A stretch of 64,000 bases of DNA from Candidatus Pseudothioglobus singularis PS1 (lineage in GTDB: Bacteria; Pseudomonadota; Gammaproteobacteria; PS1; Pseudothioglobaceae): assembly GCF_001281385.1 (NCBI RefSeq), contig NZ_CP006911.1:1-64000 (forward strand), in the 5' to 3' direction. This document shows, in pieces, positions 7,049-15,177 of this stretch. The position numbers and the translations under genes are program-made. Within the stretch, counting starts at the first letter, position 1. Every line of letters starts with the position of its first letter. A model generated the notes under the pieces. It saw only the letters and a program-made list of their open reading frames with translations, was not told where the DNA came from and searched no databases.

Positions 7049-9484
7049 ATGAACTGGCGAACAAAAACAGAATCAAAAATTGAGCTCTTTTCTGATTGGC
7101 TTTTTGAAAATGCAAAGATAACAATTGTAGTTATTTTTGTCCTTGTTGCTGGGATTGCATCTCAACTTCCATCATTAAAAATTGATACTACCACAGAGGG
7201 TTTTTTGCATAAATCAGACCCAATGCGAGTTCAGTACGATGAGTTTAGAGACCAGTTTGGTCGAGACGAAAAGTTAATGATTGCAGTTAAAACTCAAAAT
7301 ATTTTTGATTTAGATTTTTTAGAAAAACTCGATCGCTTTCATCATGCCCTAGAAGACGAGCTTCCAAATATTAAAGGAGTAGATTCCCTGATCAATGCCA
7401 GAAACACCTATGGGATTGAGGGAGAGCTAATTGTTGAGCCTTTAATTGATAACCTTCCCCAAAATAATGAAGATTTGATTAGTCTTAAGGAAACAGTTAC
7501 TAACAATAGTCTTTATAAAAACTCACTTTACAGTGAAGATTTTAGGATGACTACGGTCACAATTGACACAGAAACTTACTCCAACAATGGCGCTTCCCAA
7601 GATGCTACTAATCTTGAATTTGACGACAGCCTTGAATTTGACGACAGCCTTGAATTTGATGATGACTCAATTGGCGGGCAGAGGCTATATTTAACTGATG
7701 CTGAAAATGATGAAATTATTTCTCAAACCCAACAAATAATGCAGCGCTTTAATGATGATAATTTTGAAATATACTTGTCAGGTTCTGCAGCAATTGCAGG
7801 AATATTCAAGCAAGCACTAATGAACGATTCTGTTATTTTTATAAGCTTAATGATGATTGTTATTATGATTGTCCTGTTTGTTTTGTTCAGAAGAATTTCA
7901 GGCGTCATTCTTCCTCTTTCATGCGTTTCTCTTACGCTGATAATGACTGTTTCATTGATGTCTATTTTTTCAGCTCCGTTTACTATGGCGACCCAAATCA
8001 TGCCAACTTTCTTGTTGGCGGTTGTTACGAGTGCTTCAATTCATCTCTTAGCTGTATTCTATAAAGACTTTGCTAAAACAAATGACAAAAAGAAATCCCT
8101 TAGGTATGCGATGGGACATTCAGGGTTAGCAATTATTATGACATCGGTAACTACGGCAGTTGGACTCTGGTCTTTTTCTTTCTCAGGTGTTGCGCCTGTA
8201 GCAGATCTTGGGGTGTTTGCGAGCAGCGGCGTTATGGTTGGGCTAGTTTTCACGCTTGTTTTTTTGCCTGCACTAGTTTCAGTAACTAACTTTAAGGTTG
8301 TTAAACAAAAGTCTAGTGAGGATGAACACTCTCTAATGGATAGAGCACTTATTGGAATTAGTGTCTTTGCCACTACTAGGCCAAAATTAATTATTTCTGT
8401 TAGTACGGTGCTAATAATTTGTGCGGCCATTATTGCAGCCCAGTTGAGGTTTTCTCATTTTCCTCTTCAATGGCTTCCAGAAGACAATTTTGCTCGAGTG
8501 GCAACAGAGGCTGTCGATGAAAATTTAAAAGGCTCACTCACGCTTGAGGTCATTATTGATACTGAAAAGACAAATGGACTTTACAATCCTGAACTACTAA
8601 GAGTGATTGATGATGTATCTAAAAATATAAACTCTATATCTACGGGGAACATGTTTGTAGGAAAGGTTATAAGCTATATTGATGTCATTAAAGAGACCAA
8701 CAGAGCACTTAACGAAAACAGGGATGAGTACTATGCTATTCCTGATGATTCCGATCTTATAGCCCAAGAATTTTTGCTTTTTGAAAGCAGTGGCAATAAT
8801 GACCTTGCAAGCCTTGTTGATGCAAACTATTCGAAGGCAAGGCTAACATTAAAAACACCTTTTATTGATTCTCTTGAGGCAAACACTTTTATTGATAATG
8901 CTCAAATTTATTTAGACCAAAAATTTGGCTCATTGGCAAAGGTGACCTTTACTGGTATAGGAACCTTGATGACAGTGACTTTTGAAGAGGCAATTTATAG
9001 CAGCGCAGTGAGCTATATTTTAGCTTTTTCACTTATCACAATTCTCATGGTGCTATTAATAGGCAACTTAAAAATTGGGCTAATCAGCATGATACCCAAC
9101 CTGCTGCCGATTGTCATTCTATCAACAATTATGGTTATTTTTAAAATGCCACTAGATATGTTCACTTTGTTGATTGGAGCAATTGCGCTGGGCTTGGCTG
9201 TTGATGATACCGTGCATTTTATGCACAACTTTAGAAGGTATGAGCTTCAATACAATGATGTGGATAAGGCTGTCCGATTAACCTTGATGGGTACTGGAAG
9301 GGCTATAACTTTAACTTCAATCGTTCTAGCGCTCGGATTTTTGGTGCTTACTTTTTCACAAATGAACAACATGTTTGATTTTGGCGTGCTTACAGCAAGT
9401 GCAATTTTGGTGGCTCTTTTGGCTGATTTTTTCCTGATGCCTGCAATAATGAAGTTAATCATTAAAGACAGAGCTAGTTTATAA
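7049..9484 (+). CDS. RND/MMPL-family exporter
   Basis: 811 residues with two similar halves, each made of one helix, a large periplasmic loop and a bundle of about five helices, as in the hydrophobe/amphiphile exporter (HAE3, MmpL-like) branch of the RND superfamily. The helix bundles lie at about 255-410 and 660-805; the second contains ALGLAVDDTVHFMHNFRR, a motif with the acidic residues typical of proton-coupled RND pumps. The first periplasmic loop carries three near-identical copies of LEFDDS at about residues 190-208. No adaptor or outer-membrane partner gene is adjacent. The substrate is unknown; lipids or hydrophobic compounds are plausible. Confidence 0.85.
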   Translation: MNWRTKTESKIELFSDWLFENAKITIVVIFVLVAGIASQLPSLKIDTTTEGFLHKSDPMRVQYDEFRDQFGRDEKLMIAVKTQNIFDLDFLEKLDRFHHALEDELPNIKGVDSLINARNTYGIEGELIVEPLIDNLPQNNEDLISLKETVTNNSLYKNSLYSEDFRMTTVTIDTETYSNNGASQDATNLEFDDSLEFDDSLEFDDDSIGGQRLYLTDAENDEIISQTQQIMQRFNDDNFEIYLSGSAAIAGIFKQALMNDSVIFISLMMIVIMIVLFVLFRRISGVILPLSCVSLTLIMTVSLMSIFSAPFTMATQIMPTFLLAVVTSASIHLLAVFYKDFAKTNDKKKSLRYAMGHSGLAIIMTSVTTAVGLWSFSFSGVAPVADLGVFASSGVMVGLVFTLVFLPALVSVTNFKVVKQKSSEDEHSLMDRALIGISVFATTRPKLIISVSTVLIICAAIIAAQLRFSHFPLQWLPEDNFARVATEAVDENLKGSLTLEVIIDTEKTNGLYNPELLRVIDDVSKNINSISTGNMFVGKVISYIDVIKETNRALNENRDEYYAIPDDSDLIAQEFLLFESSGNNDLASLVDANYSKARLTLKTPFIDSLEANTFIDNAQIYLDQKFGSLAKVTFTGIGTLMTVTFEEAIYSSAVSYILAFSLITILMVLLIGNLKIGLISMIPNLLPIVILSTIMVIFKMPLDMFTLLIGAIALGLAVDDTVHFMHNFRRYELQYNDVDKAVRLTLMGTGRAITLTSIVLALGFLVLTFSQMNNMFDFGVLTASAILVALLADFFLMPAIMKLIIKDRASL

Positions 9485-9508
9485 ATAACATAATGCTAGA
9501 GCCATAGA

Positions 9509-9530
9509 AAAGGGCGCTAACGCGCCCTTT
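9509..9530. terminator. Bidirectional intrinsic terminator between the RND gene and tsf
   Basis: Perfect 9-bp stem AAAGGGCGC / GCGCCCTTT (9509-9517 and 9522-9530) with a 4-base loop. It lies between convergent gene ends (9484 plus strand, 9551 minus strand). A modest T-rich tail, GAAATTTTAT, follows on the plus strand; the minus-strand tail is weaker. Confidence 0.8.
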
Positions 9531-9550
9531 GAAATTTTATTTATTTGACT

Positions 9551-10429
9551 TTAAGCTTGTGCCTGAGCCATAACCTCTTCAACAAAGTTATCTTCTTTCT
9601 TTTCTATTCCCTCTCCAACCTCGTATCTGACAAAAGACTCAACTTCGGAGTTATTAGATTTAACAAGCTCTCCTACAGTGACATCTGGATCTTTTACAAA
9701 GGATTGACCATAAAGGGTAACCTCATTAACAAACTTTTTCATCCTTCCAACTATCATTTTTTCAATAATGTTCTCTGGCTTTCCACTTTCTCTAGCTTGT
9801 TCAATAAAAATTGCCTTTTCTCTTTCAAGGAGTTCTTCAGAGAGTTGATCTTCGCTGATACATTCAGGCCTTGAGGCGGCAATATGCATAGCCACATCTT
9901 TTGCTAAGGCTGAGTCTTGAGATGCTAGAACTGTTAGAACCGCGATACGATCGCCATGTTTATAAGCACCTAAAATACCTGTTTTAGTGCTTATAATTTG
10001 TACCCTTCTCACAGAAATATTTTCGCCTATCTTTGCAATAATGTTTTCTCTTGCTTCATCAACAGTTTCCCCAGAATCAAGCTTTTGACCCAAAAAACTT
10101 TCTACTGACTCCGGCTTGTTCTTAAGAGCTAAACGACCAAGCGAGTCAACAAAATCAATAAAAGCTGAGCCTTTTGTGACAAAGTCTGTTTCTGAGTTGA
10201 CTTCAAGAATAGCAGCTTGTTTGTTGTCGTCACTAATTGTAACGTTAACAAGCCCTTCAGATGCAACACGACCTGCTTTTTTAGCAGCTTTTGCTGCACC
10301 AGATGCACGCATCAAGTCAATTGCTGCCTCAAGATCCGCATTGGTTTCAACCAATGCTTTTTTGCAGTCCATCATTCCTGCGCCTGTTCTGTCTCTTAAT
10401 TCTTTAACTAAAGCGGCTGTAATTGCCAT
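9551..10429 (-). CDS. tsf: Translation elongation factor Ts
   Basis: Nucleotide-exchange factor that regenerates EF-Tu-GTP. 292 residues, close to the E. coli length (283). The N-terminal UBA-like domain has LVKELRDRTGAGMMDCKKAL and the core contains the SETDFVTK motif whose Asp-Phe pair acts on EF-Tu. The start is supported by AGGAGAT upstream of the ATG. It follows rpsB by 32 bp, the conserved rpsB-tsf operon, and ends at the bidirectional terminator at 9509-9530. Confidence 0.97.
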   Translation of the reverse strand: MAITAALVKELRDRTGAGMMDCKKALVETNADLEAAIDLMRASGAAKAAKKAGRVASEGLVNVTISDDNKQAAILEVNSETDFVTKGSAFIDFVDSLGRLALKNKPESVESFLGQKLDSGETVDEARENIIAKIGENISVRRVQIISTKTGILGAYKHGDRIAVLTVLASQDSALAKDVAMHIAASRPECISEDQLSEELLEREKAIFIEQARESGKPENIIEKMIVGRMKKFVNEVTLYGQSFVKDPDVTVGELVKSNNSEVESFVRYEVGEGIEKKEDNFVEEVMAQAQA

Positions 10430-10461
10430 AATTCATCTCCTTTGAATACTGTGCTTGATTG

Positions 10462-11514
10462 TTAATCTGTTTCAGCTTTTGTAGCAGCTGGCTTCTTAGC
10501 AGCTGGCTTCTTAGCAGCTGGCTTCTTAGCAGCTGGCTTCTTAGCAGCTGGCTTCTTAGCAGCTGGCTTCTTAGCAGCTGGCTTCTTAGCAGCTGGCTTC
10601 TTAACAGCAGGCTTCTTTTCTTCAGCAGCAGCTTCAGTAGCTGGCTTCTTTTCTTCAGCAGCAGCTTCAGTAGCTGGCTTCTTTTCTTCAGCAGCAGCTT
10701 CAGTAGCTGGCTTCTTTTCTTCAGCAGCAGCTTCAGTAGCTGGCTTCTTTTCTTCAGCAGCAGCTTCAGTAGCTGGCTTCTTTTCTTCAGCAGCAGCTTC
10801 AGTAACTGGCTCAACAGCTGGCTTAGTTTCTACAATAGAAGCTTTAGCTTCAAGAACTGCATCTGCAATCTTTCTTGCATAATAACTAATCGCCCGAATT
10901 GAGTCGTCATTTCCTGCTATGACGTAATCAATGCCTTCAGGGTTATGATTAGAGTCAACAACACCAATGATAGGCAAGCGAAGAGTTCGCGCTTCTCTGA
11001 CAGCATTTTTTTCGTGACCAATGTCAACAACAAAAACAACATCAGGAATGCTTCCAAGATCCTTAATTCCCCCAAGACTTCTCTCTAGCTTTTCCATCTC
11101 TCTTGTCATTACTAGGGCTTCTTTTTTTGTAAATTGTGCGAAGTTTTCTTCAGCAAGAAACTCTAAGTCCTTAAGGCGTTTTATCGAGGCCTTAATAGTT
11201 TTATAGTTTGTCATCATTCCGCCTAGCCAGCGGTGATTAACGTAGGGCATTCCACATCGGATTGCCTCTTCTTTGATAATATTGCTTGCCGCTCTCTTTG
11301 TTCCAACAAAAAGAATAGACCCACCCTGCGAAGCAGTTTTGCTTGCAAAATTCAGGACATCATTAAATTGTGGTAATGTTTTTTCAAGATTAATTATGTG
11401 AACACCATTTCGTGTTCCGTAGATATAAGGCTCCATTTTTGGGTGCCAAAAACGAGACCTATGGCCGAAGTGAACACCGGCCTCTAACATTTTTTTCATT
11501 GACGCTTTCGCCAT
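10462..11514 (-). CDS. rpsB: 30S ribosomal protein S2 with a long repetitive C-terminal tail
   Basis: Residues 1 to about 230 are an ordinary S2 ([19 protein letters not shown] at the N-terminus), required for 30S assembly and S1 binding. The chosen ATG at 11514 has an AGGAG upstream; a longer GTG-started frame to 11574 would begin inside the leader hairpin. The protein reaches 350 residues against about 241 in E. coli. The extra part has six [11 protein letters not shown]-like units and then eight KKPAA units, ending TKAETD. The tail is hydrophilic, disordered-looking and splits into a mixed-charge and a strongly basic block. Its role is unknown. Confidence 0.96.
   Translation of the reverse strand: MAKASMKKMLEAGVHFGHRSRFWHPKMEPYIYGTRNGVHIINLEKTLPQFNDVLNFASKTASQGGSILFVGTKRAASNIIKEEAIRCGMPYVNHRWLGGMMTNYKTIKASIKRLKDLEFLAEENFAQFTKKEALVMTREMEKLERSLGGIKDLGSIPDVVFVVDIGHEKNAVREARTLRLPIIGVVDSNHNPEGIDYVIAGNDDSIRAISYYARKIADAVLEAKASIVETKPAVEPVTEAAAEEKKPATEAAAEEKKPATEAAAEEKKPATEAAAEEKKPATEAAAEEKKPATEAAAEEKKPAVKKPAAKKPAAKKPAAKKPAAKKPAAKKPAAKKPAAKKPAATKAETD
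10483..10602. repeat. 15-bp tandem repeat (8 copies) in the rpsB 3' end
   Basis: Eight consecutive 15-bp units with the same sequence (AGCAGCTGGCTTCTT on the plus strand), encoding KKPAA on the minus strand. The lack of synonymous differences indicates recent expansion or homogenisation. A ninth, diverged copy lies at 10603-10617. Confidence 0.92.
10618..10815. repeat. 33-bp tandem repeat (about 6 copies) in rpsB
   Basis: About six 33-bp units, five almost identical and the last (nearest the S2 core) slightly diverged, encoding an 11-residue [11 protein letters not shown] unit on the minus strand. It abuts the 15-bp array, so two different minisatellites sit side by side within one coding sequence. 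Confidence 0.9.
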
Positions 11515-11618
11515 ACATTTCTCCTGGGTTAAGACTTCCACATTGCCTATTAGCCAACCCCTTTTAAAGGGCACCCTGGCTAATATTGGGGCTCTGTGTG
11601 ATACGTTAAATTACCAGT
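11515..11618 (-). promoter_or_regulatory. rpsB leader with paired arms, possible S2 autoregulatory site
   Basis: The roughly 100-nt 5' leader of rpsB contains a strong stem: TTAGCCA (11550-11556) pairs with TGGCTAA (11577-11583), enclosing the self-complementary CCCTTT/AAAGGG. In Gammaproteobacteria the rpsB leader is known to bind S2 for autogenous control; that this leader does so is an inference from position and structure. Confidence 0.5.
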
Positions 11619-11624
11619 CTTGTT

Positions 11625-11652
11625 ATTATAAGACCAGACCGCTTCCAGCCAA
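11625..11652 (-). promoter_or_regulatory. Sigma-70 promoter for rpsB-tsf
   Basis: On the minus strand, TTGGCT (11647-11652) and a perfect TATAAT (11625-11630) are separated by 16 bp. Transcription would begin near 11618 and run through the structured rpsB leader. The match is close to consensus. Confidence 0.75.
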
Positions 11653-11734
11653 ATTGCTGAAAGGCGATGATTATCCCATATTTTTTTGAAATAAGCAAAG
11701 ACTATTTGCCTGTCTTTTGCTCTTGGGCACTGGC

Positions 11735-11785
11735 GTTCAGCTTATGCACATAAACTGAACACTATAAAAAAACACACTTTATAAT
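11735..11785 (+). promoter_or_regulatory. Operator-like palindrome overlapping a candidate promoter
   Basis: A 26-bp imperfect palindrome (11735-11760) has arms GTTCAGCTTATG and CATAAACTGAAC with a two-base centre and one mismatched pair. Its right arm overlaps a possible -35 (TGAACA, 11756-11761), and a perfect TATAAT lies 18 bp further on at 11780-11785. A regulator bound here would block the promoter of the lipid-modification operon starting at 11880. The regulator is unknown; it could also act on the divergent rpsB, though that promoter is more than 80 bp away. Confidence 0.45.
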
Positions 11786-11879
11786 GATGTCTTTTACAAA
11801 AATTATTACCAAATATTGGTTATGATGGTAGTTAGGCCTAAATAAAGGGGAGGCTATATTACATATTTGATTTTATGCT

Positions 11880-13127
11880 ATGAAGGTTGCTATTATTGGA
11901 AGCGGAATATCCGGCTTGACTGCGGCGTATCTGCTTCACAAAGAACACGATATTACTGTTTTTGAGGCTAACGATTATATCGGTGGCCACACGCATACAC
12001 ATGAAATCAAACAAAATGATAAGCTCTGGAGCGTAGATTCAGGTTTTATTGTTTATAACGAAAAAACCTATCCAAACTTTATAAGTCTTTTGCATAAATT
12101 AAAAGTTGAGGTTCAAAAAACTTCAATGGGCTTCAGTGTTAAATCTCCATCTAAGAATCTTGAATATTCAGGCGACTCTTTAAATACTATTTTTGCCCAA
12201 AGAAGAAACTTATTAAAGCCTTCGTTCTTGATTATGCTTAAAGACATTCTTCGTTTTAACCGCATTGCAGTTAAAGAGCTTTTAACAGTTGACCAGTCAA
12301 CAACAATCAGCGATTTTCTTAAGAGACATAACTTTAGTAGTCATTTTATTGAGAACTATATTATTCCAATGGGAGCTGCAATTTGGTCCACAGCTGCTGA
12401 AAAAACAACAGAAATGCCTGCTGCTTTTTATATTCGTTTTTTTAAGAATCATGGTTTGCTCCAAGTATTTAATCGTCCTCAATGGTTCGTAATTAAGGGC
12501 GGCTCAAAGTCATATGTTAAAAAGATAATTGCAGGCTTTAAAGAAAATATTTTGCTTTCTTCGGCAGTTAAAGGAGTTGTTAGGACTCCTGACGGTGTTA
12601 TGATTTATCATGATAAAGATAAGGACCCTATAAAATTTGATAAAGTTATTTTTGCTACCCATAGTGACCAGGCCCTGGCTTTGCTGAAAGACCCAAGTGA
12701 CAATGAGTTATCAATTTTGAGTGCACTGCCCTATCAAAAAAACATAGCAATATTGCATACTGACAACTCTCTAATGCCAAAAATTAAAACAACATGGTCA
12801 AGCTGGAATTACTTGTTAAGCAGCGATCCAGGCAAGCCAGTTACGCTTACCTATAATATGAATATCTTGCAGTCACTTGATGCTCAGCCAGACTTCCTGG
12901 TAACGCTTAATAGTAGCAGTGAGATTGATCCAACTAAAATAATTAAAAAGATTGAATATCACCACCCCCTCTTTACAGTTGACGGTGTAAAGGCGCAGAA
13001 GAGAAAAACAGAGATTAGTGGCGCTAACAATACATTTTATTGCGGCGCATACTGGGGCAATGGCTTTCATGAAGACGGTGTTAATAGTGCTCTTGAGGTT
13101 TGCAAAGACTTTGGGGTGTTGTTGTGA
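11880..13127 (+). CDS. FAD-dependent oxidoreductase of the DUF1365/CFA cluster
   Basis: 415 residues of the amine-oxidase/desaturase-like flavoprotein superfamily. The N-terminus MKVAIIGSGISGLTAAYLL is the FAD-binding Rossmann motif, followed by GGHTHTHEI, typical of the 'NAD/FAD-binding protein' found beside DUF1365. A C-terminal FAD contact is seen in YCGAYWGNGFHEDGVNSAL. Its Mycobacterium tuberculosis counterpart by context is Rv0449c, next to Rv0448c (DUF1365), ufaA1 and Rv0446c. It probably oxidises or reduces a lipid acyl chain altered by the neighbouring methyltransferases; the exact reaction is not shown by the sequence. It is the first gene of a tightly packed operon. Confidence 0.85.
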   Translation: MKVAIIGSGISGLTAAYLLHKEHDITVFEANDYIGGHTHTHEIKQNDKLWSVDSGFIVYNEKTYPNFISLLHKLKVEVQKTSMGFSVKSPSKNLEYSGDSLNTIFAQRRNLLKPSFLIMLKDILRFNRIAVKELLTVDQSTTISDFLKRHNFSSHFIENYIIPMGAAIWSTAAEKTTEMPAAFYIRFFKNHGLLQVFNRPQWFVIKGGSKSYVKKIIAGFKENILLSSAVKGVVRTPDGVMIYHDKDKDPIKFDKVIFATHSDQALALLKDPSDNELSILSALPYQKNIAILHTDNSLMPKIKTTWSSWNYLLSSDPGKPVTLTYNMNILQSLDAQPDFLVTLNSSSEIDPTKIIKKIEYHHPLFTVDGVKAQKRKTEISGANNTFYCGAYWGNGFHEDGVNSALEVCKDFGVLL

Positions 13128-13888
13128 GCCTCTCCAAAACGCATCATCTATATTGGGGCACCATCAGTCATCATCGACATACCCCATTTAATCGTTTTTT
13201 CAGCTACCCCATTTTTATGGCATATGTTGATATTTCAAGTTTAGCTTCAATAATGAAGACATCTTTACTATGGAACATTAATAAGCCTGCGATTGTCTCA
13301 TTCAAAAGAAAGGACTATCATGGCGATCCCTCAATAGGGCTTGAAAGCGCAGTAAGAAAAACCCTTTTTGAAAAAACTGGAAAACAATTTAATGGCCCAA
13401 TAAGACTTCTAACGCATTTAAGATATTTTGGTCATTGTTTTAATCCTGTAAGCTTCTATTATTGTTTCGACGATAAGGACAAAAAAGTGGAGGCTATAAT
13501 GGCAGAAGTTACAAATACACCATGGAAAGAGAGACACACTTATGTCATACACGAAAAATCAGAAACAGATAAAAAGATGAGCTTTACTGCGACACCAAAA
13601 AAACAGTTCCATGTAAGCCCTTTTTGGGGAATGGACCATGATTATGAGTGGTTTTTCTCTAATCCAGAGGAGGGCTTAAACGTAATCATGAAAAACTATA
13701 AAGATGGAGAAAAGGTTTTCAATGTTGCGCTCAGCCTCAAAAGAAAAGCCTTTAATAGTAAGGGCTTAATCAAGGCTGTTCTTAGATTCCCTCTTGCAAC
13801 CCTTGTAGTGGTTTACAGAATACATTGGCAGGCCCTTATGCTTTTGATTAGAAGGGCGCCTTTTTTCACTCACCCAGATAAATTATGA
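13124..13888 (+). CDS. DUF1365 family protein
   Basis: 254 residues. I chose GTG at 13124, which overlaps the previous stop (GTGA) and has GGGGTG just upstream; a TTG at 13100 would extend it by eight residues. Family features are HLYWGTISHHRHTP, RLLTHLRYFGHCFNPVSFYYCF and FHVSPFWGMDHDY. The biochemical function of DUF1365 is not established, but it is nearly always beside a flavoprotein and a CFA-type methyltransferase and is thought to act in membrane fatty-acid modification. A short hydrophobic stretch near residues 218-240 may anchor it. Confidence 0.85.
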   Translation: MSLSKTHHLYWGTISHHRHTPFNRFFSYPIFMAYVDISSLASIMKTSLLWNINKPAIVSFKRKDYHGDPSIGLESAVRKTLFEKTGKQFNGPIRLLTHLRYFGHCFNPVSFYYCFDDKDKKVEAIMAEVTNTPWKERHTYVIHEKSETDKKMSFTATPKKQFHVSPFWGMDHDYEWFFSNPEEGLNVIMKNYKDGEKVFNVALSLKRKAFNSKGLIKAVLRFPLATLVVVYRIHWQALMLLIRRAPFFTHPDKL

Positions 13889-15174
13889 CTATAGAAAAAC
13901 AAAATAAAGATAAGCTCTCTGTTGATAGTTTAGCTAACAGTATTCAAAAAAAACAGAAGGGCTCTCGAATGACTTCTTTTTTTAAAAGCGTATTATTTAG
14001 AAAACTAAGGGGCATCAGCAGTGGAGAGCTTACGATTATTGATGGCAACAACAAGCATACTTTTGGGAATTCAAGTTCCAAGTTTAAAGCTGAGCTTGAA
14101 GTGTTCTCGCAAGAATTTTATGTGTTTTTGGGCAGTGGAGGAACGAATGGTGCTGCAGAAGCATACACCGCTGGATATTGGGGCTCTAATAATCTTGTAG
14201 GCTTAATTCAACTCATCATAAAAAACAAAGATACTATGATGGGCCTAGAGTCGGGAATGGCAAGGCTTGCCAATCCAATAACAAAATTTATTCATAAACA
14301 AAGACAAAACACACTTCAAGGCAGCAAGAATAATATCCTGGCGCATTATGATTTGAGTAATGATTTTTATAAGCTATGGCTTGATCCAACAATGACATAT
14401 TCAAGTGGAGTCTTTTCAAAAAAAGACGCAAGCATGCAAGAGGCTTCAGTAGAGAAACTTGATAGAGTTTGCAGAAAACTTAATCTTTCAAGTAAAGACC
14501 ATGTTTTGGAAATTGGAACAGGTTGGGGTAGTTTTGCAGTTCACGCTGTGAAAAACTATGGGTGTAAAGTCACCACCACGACTATTTCTGACAATCAGTT
14601 TCAATACGCTTCTGAGCTCATTTCTAAAGAGGGACTTAAAGATAAGATAACGCTTCTCAGTAAAGACTATCGCGAGCTTGAAGGAACTTTTGACAAGGTG
14701 GTATCAATCGAAATGATTGAGGCTGTTGGGGCAGAATATGTTCCTGGTTTTTTTGAAAAGGCCTCCTCACTTTTGAAAACAAATGGACTAATGGCGCTTC
14801 AAGGAATAACTTACAACGATCCTGATTTTGATGCTTACAAAAACTCAGTAGACTTTATAAGGAAATATATATTTCCAGGATCGTGTCTAGTTGCGATGCC
14901 ACAAATACTTAATGCCATTAAGGAAAAAACGGATATGGTTATGGTGGACTCTGAAGACATAACCCAGCACTATGCTAGAACGCTTGAAATTTGGCGAGAA
15001 GACTTTCAAAAAGTTTTGCCACAGATTAAAGAGCTTGGGTTTTCGGAGCCATTCACAAGGATATGGAATTTTTACTTAGTCTATTGTGAAGCAGGATTTC
15101 TTGAAAACTTAATTGGAGACTTTCAGTTTGTTTTTGCCAAGCCAGATTCAAAAAACATCCAAATTACATACTAA
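13885..15174 (+). CDS. CFA-type methyltransferase, probably UfaA1-like
   Basis: 429 residues: an N-terminal lipid-binding domain (about 60-120) and a SAM-binding domain with VLEIGTGWGSFAVHA at about 207-221. It belongs to the cyclopropane-fatty-acid synthase family, which methylates unsaturated acyl chains in membrane phospholipids. Of the E. coli CFA bicarbonate-site residues, Glu239 is kept (E279 in EMIEAVG), but Cys139 is Ser174 and His266 is Gln306 (ALQGITY). That pattern is closer to UfaA1-like enzymes, which make methylene or methyl branches rather than rings. ATGA overlap with the DUF1365 gene indicates coupling. Confidence 0.85.
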   Translation: MTIEKQNKDKLSVDSLANSIQKKQKGSRMTSFFKSVLFRKLRGISSGELTIIDGNNKHTFGNSSSKFKAELEVFSQEFYVFLGSGGTNGAAEAYTAGYWGSNNLVGLIQLIIKNKDTMMGLESGMARLANPITKFIHKQRQNTLQGSKNNILAHYDLSNDFYKLWLDPTMTYSSGVFSKKDASMQEASVEKLDRVCRKLNLSSKDHVLEIGTGWGSFAVHAVKNYGCKVTTTTISDNQFQYASELISKEGLKDKITLLSKDYRELEGTFDKVVSIEMIEAVGAEYVPGFFEKASSLLKTNGLMALQGITYNDPDFDAYKNSVDFIRKYIFPGSCLVAMPQILNAIKEKTDMVMVDSEDITQHYARTLEIWREDFQKVLPQIKELGFSEPFTRIWNFYLVYCEAGFLENLIGDFQFVFAKPDSKNIQITY

Positions 15175-15177
15175 CTT

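Noticed and set aside
10483-10815. Regular repeats resembling a CRISPR array
   Set aside because: The units are directly adjacent with no unique spacers, are in frame with rpsB, and no cas genes are near.
10404-10902. Open frames on both strands through the rpsB repeats (LLKKRSQ and SSWLL repeats)
   Set aside because: They are out-of-frame readings of the 15- and 33-bp repeats inside rpsB; the S2 frame is continuous with a conserved core.
11742-11750. DnaA-box-like TTATGCACA between rpsB and the lipid operon
   Set aside because: Single relaxed match lying inside the 26-bp palindrome, far from origin genes; more simply explained as part of that operator.
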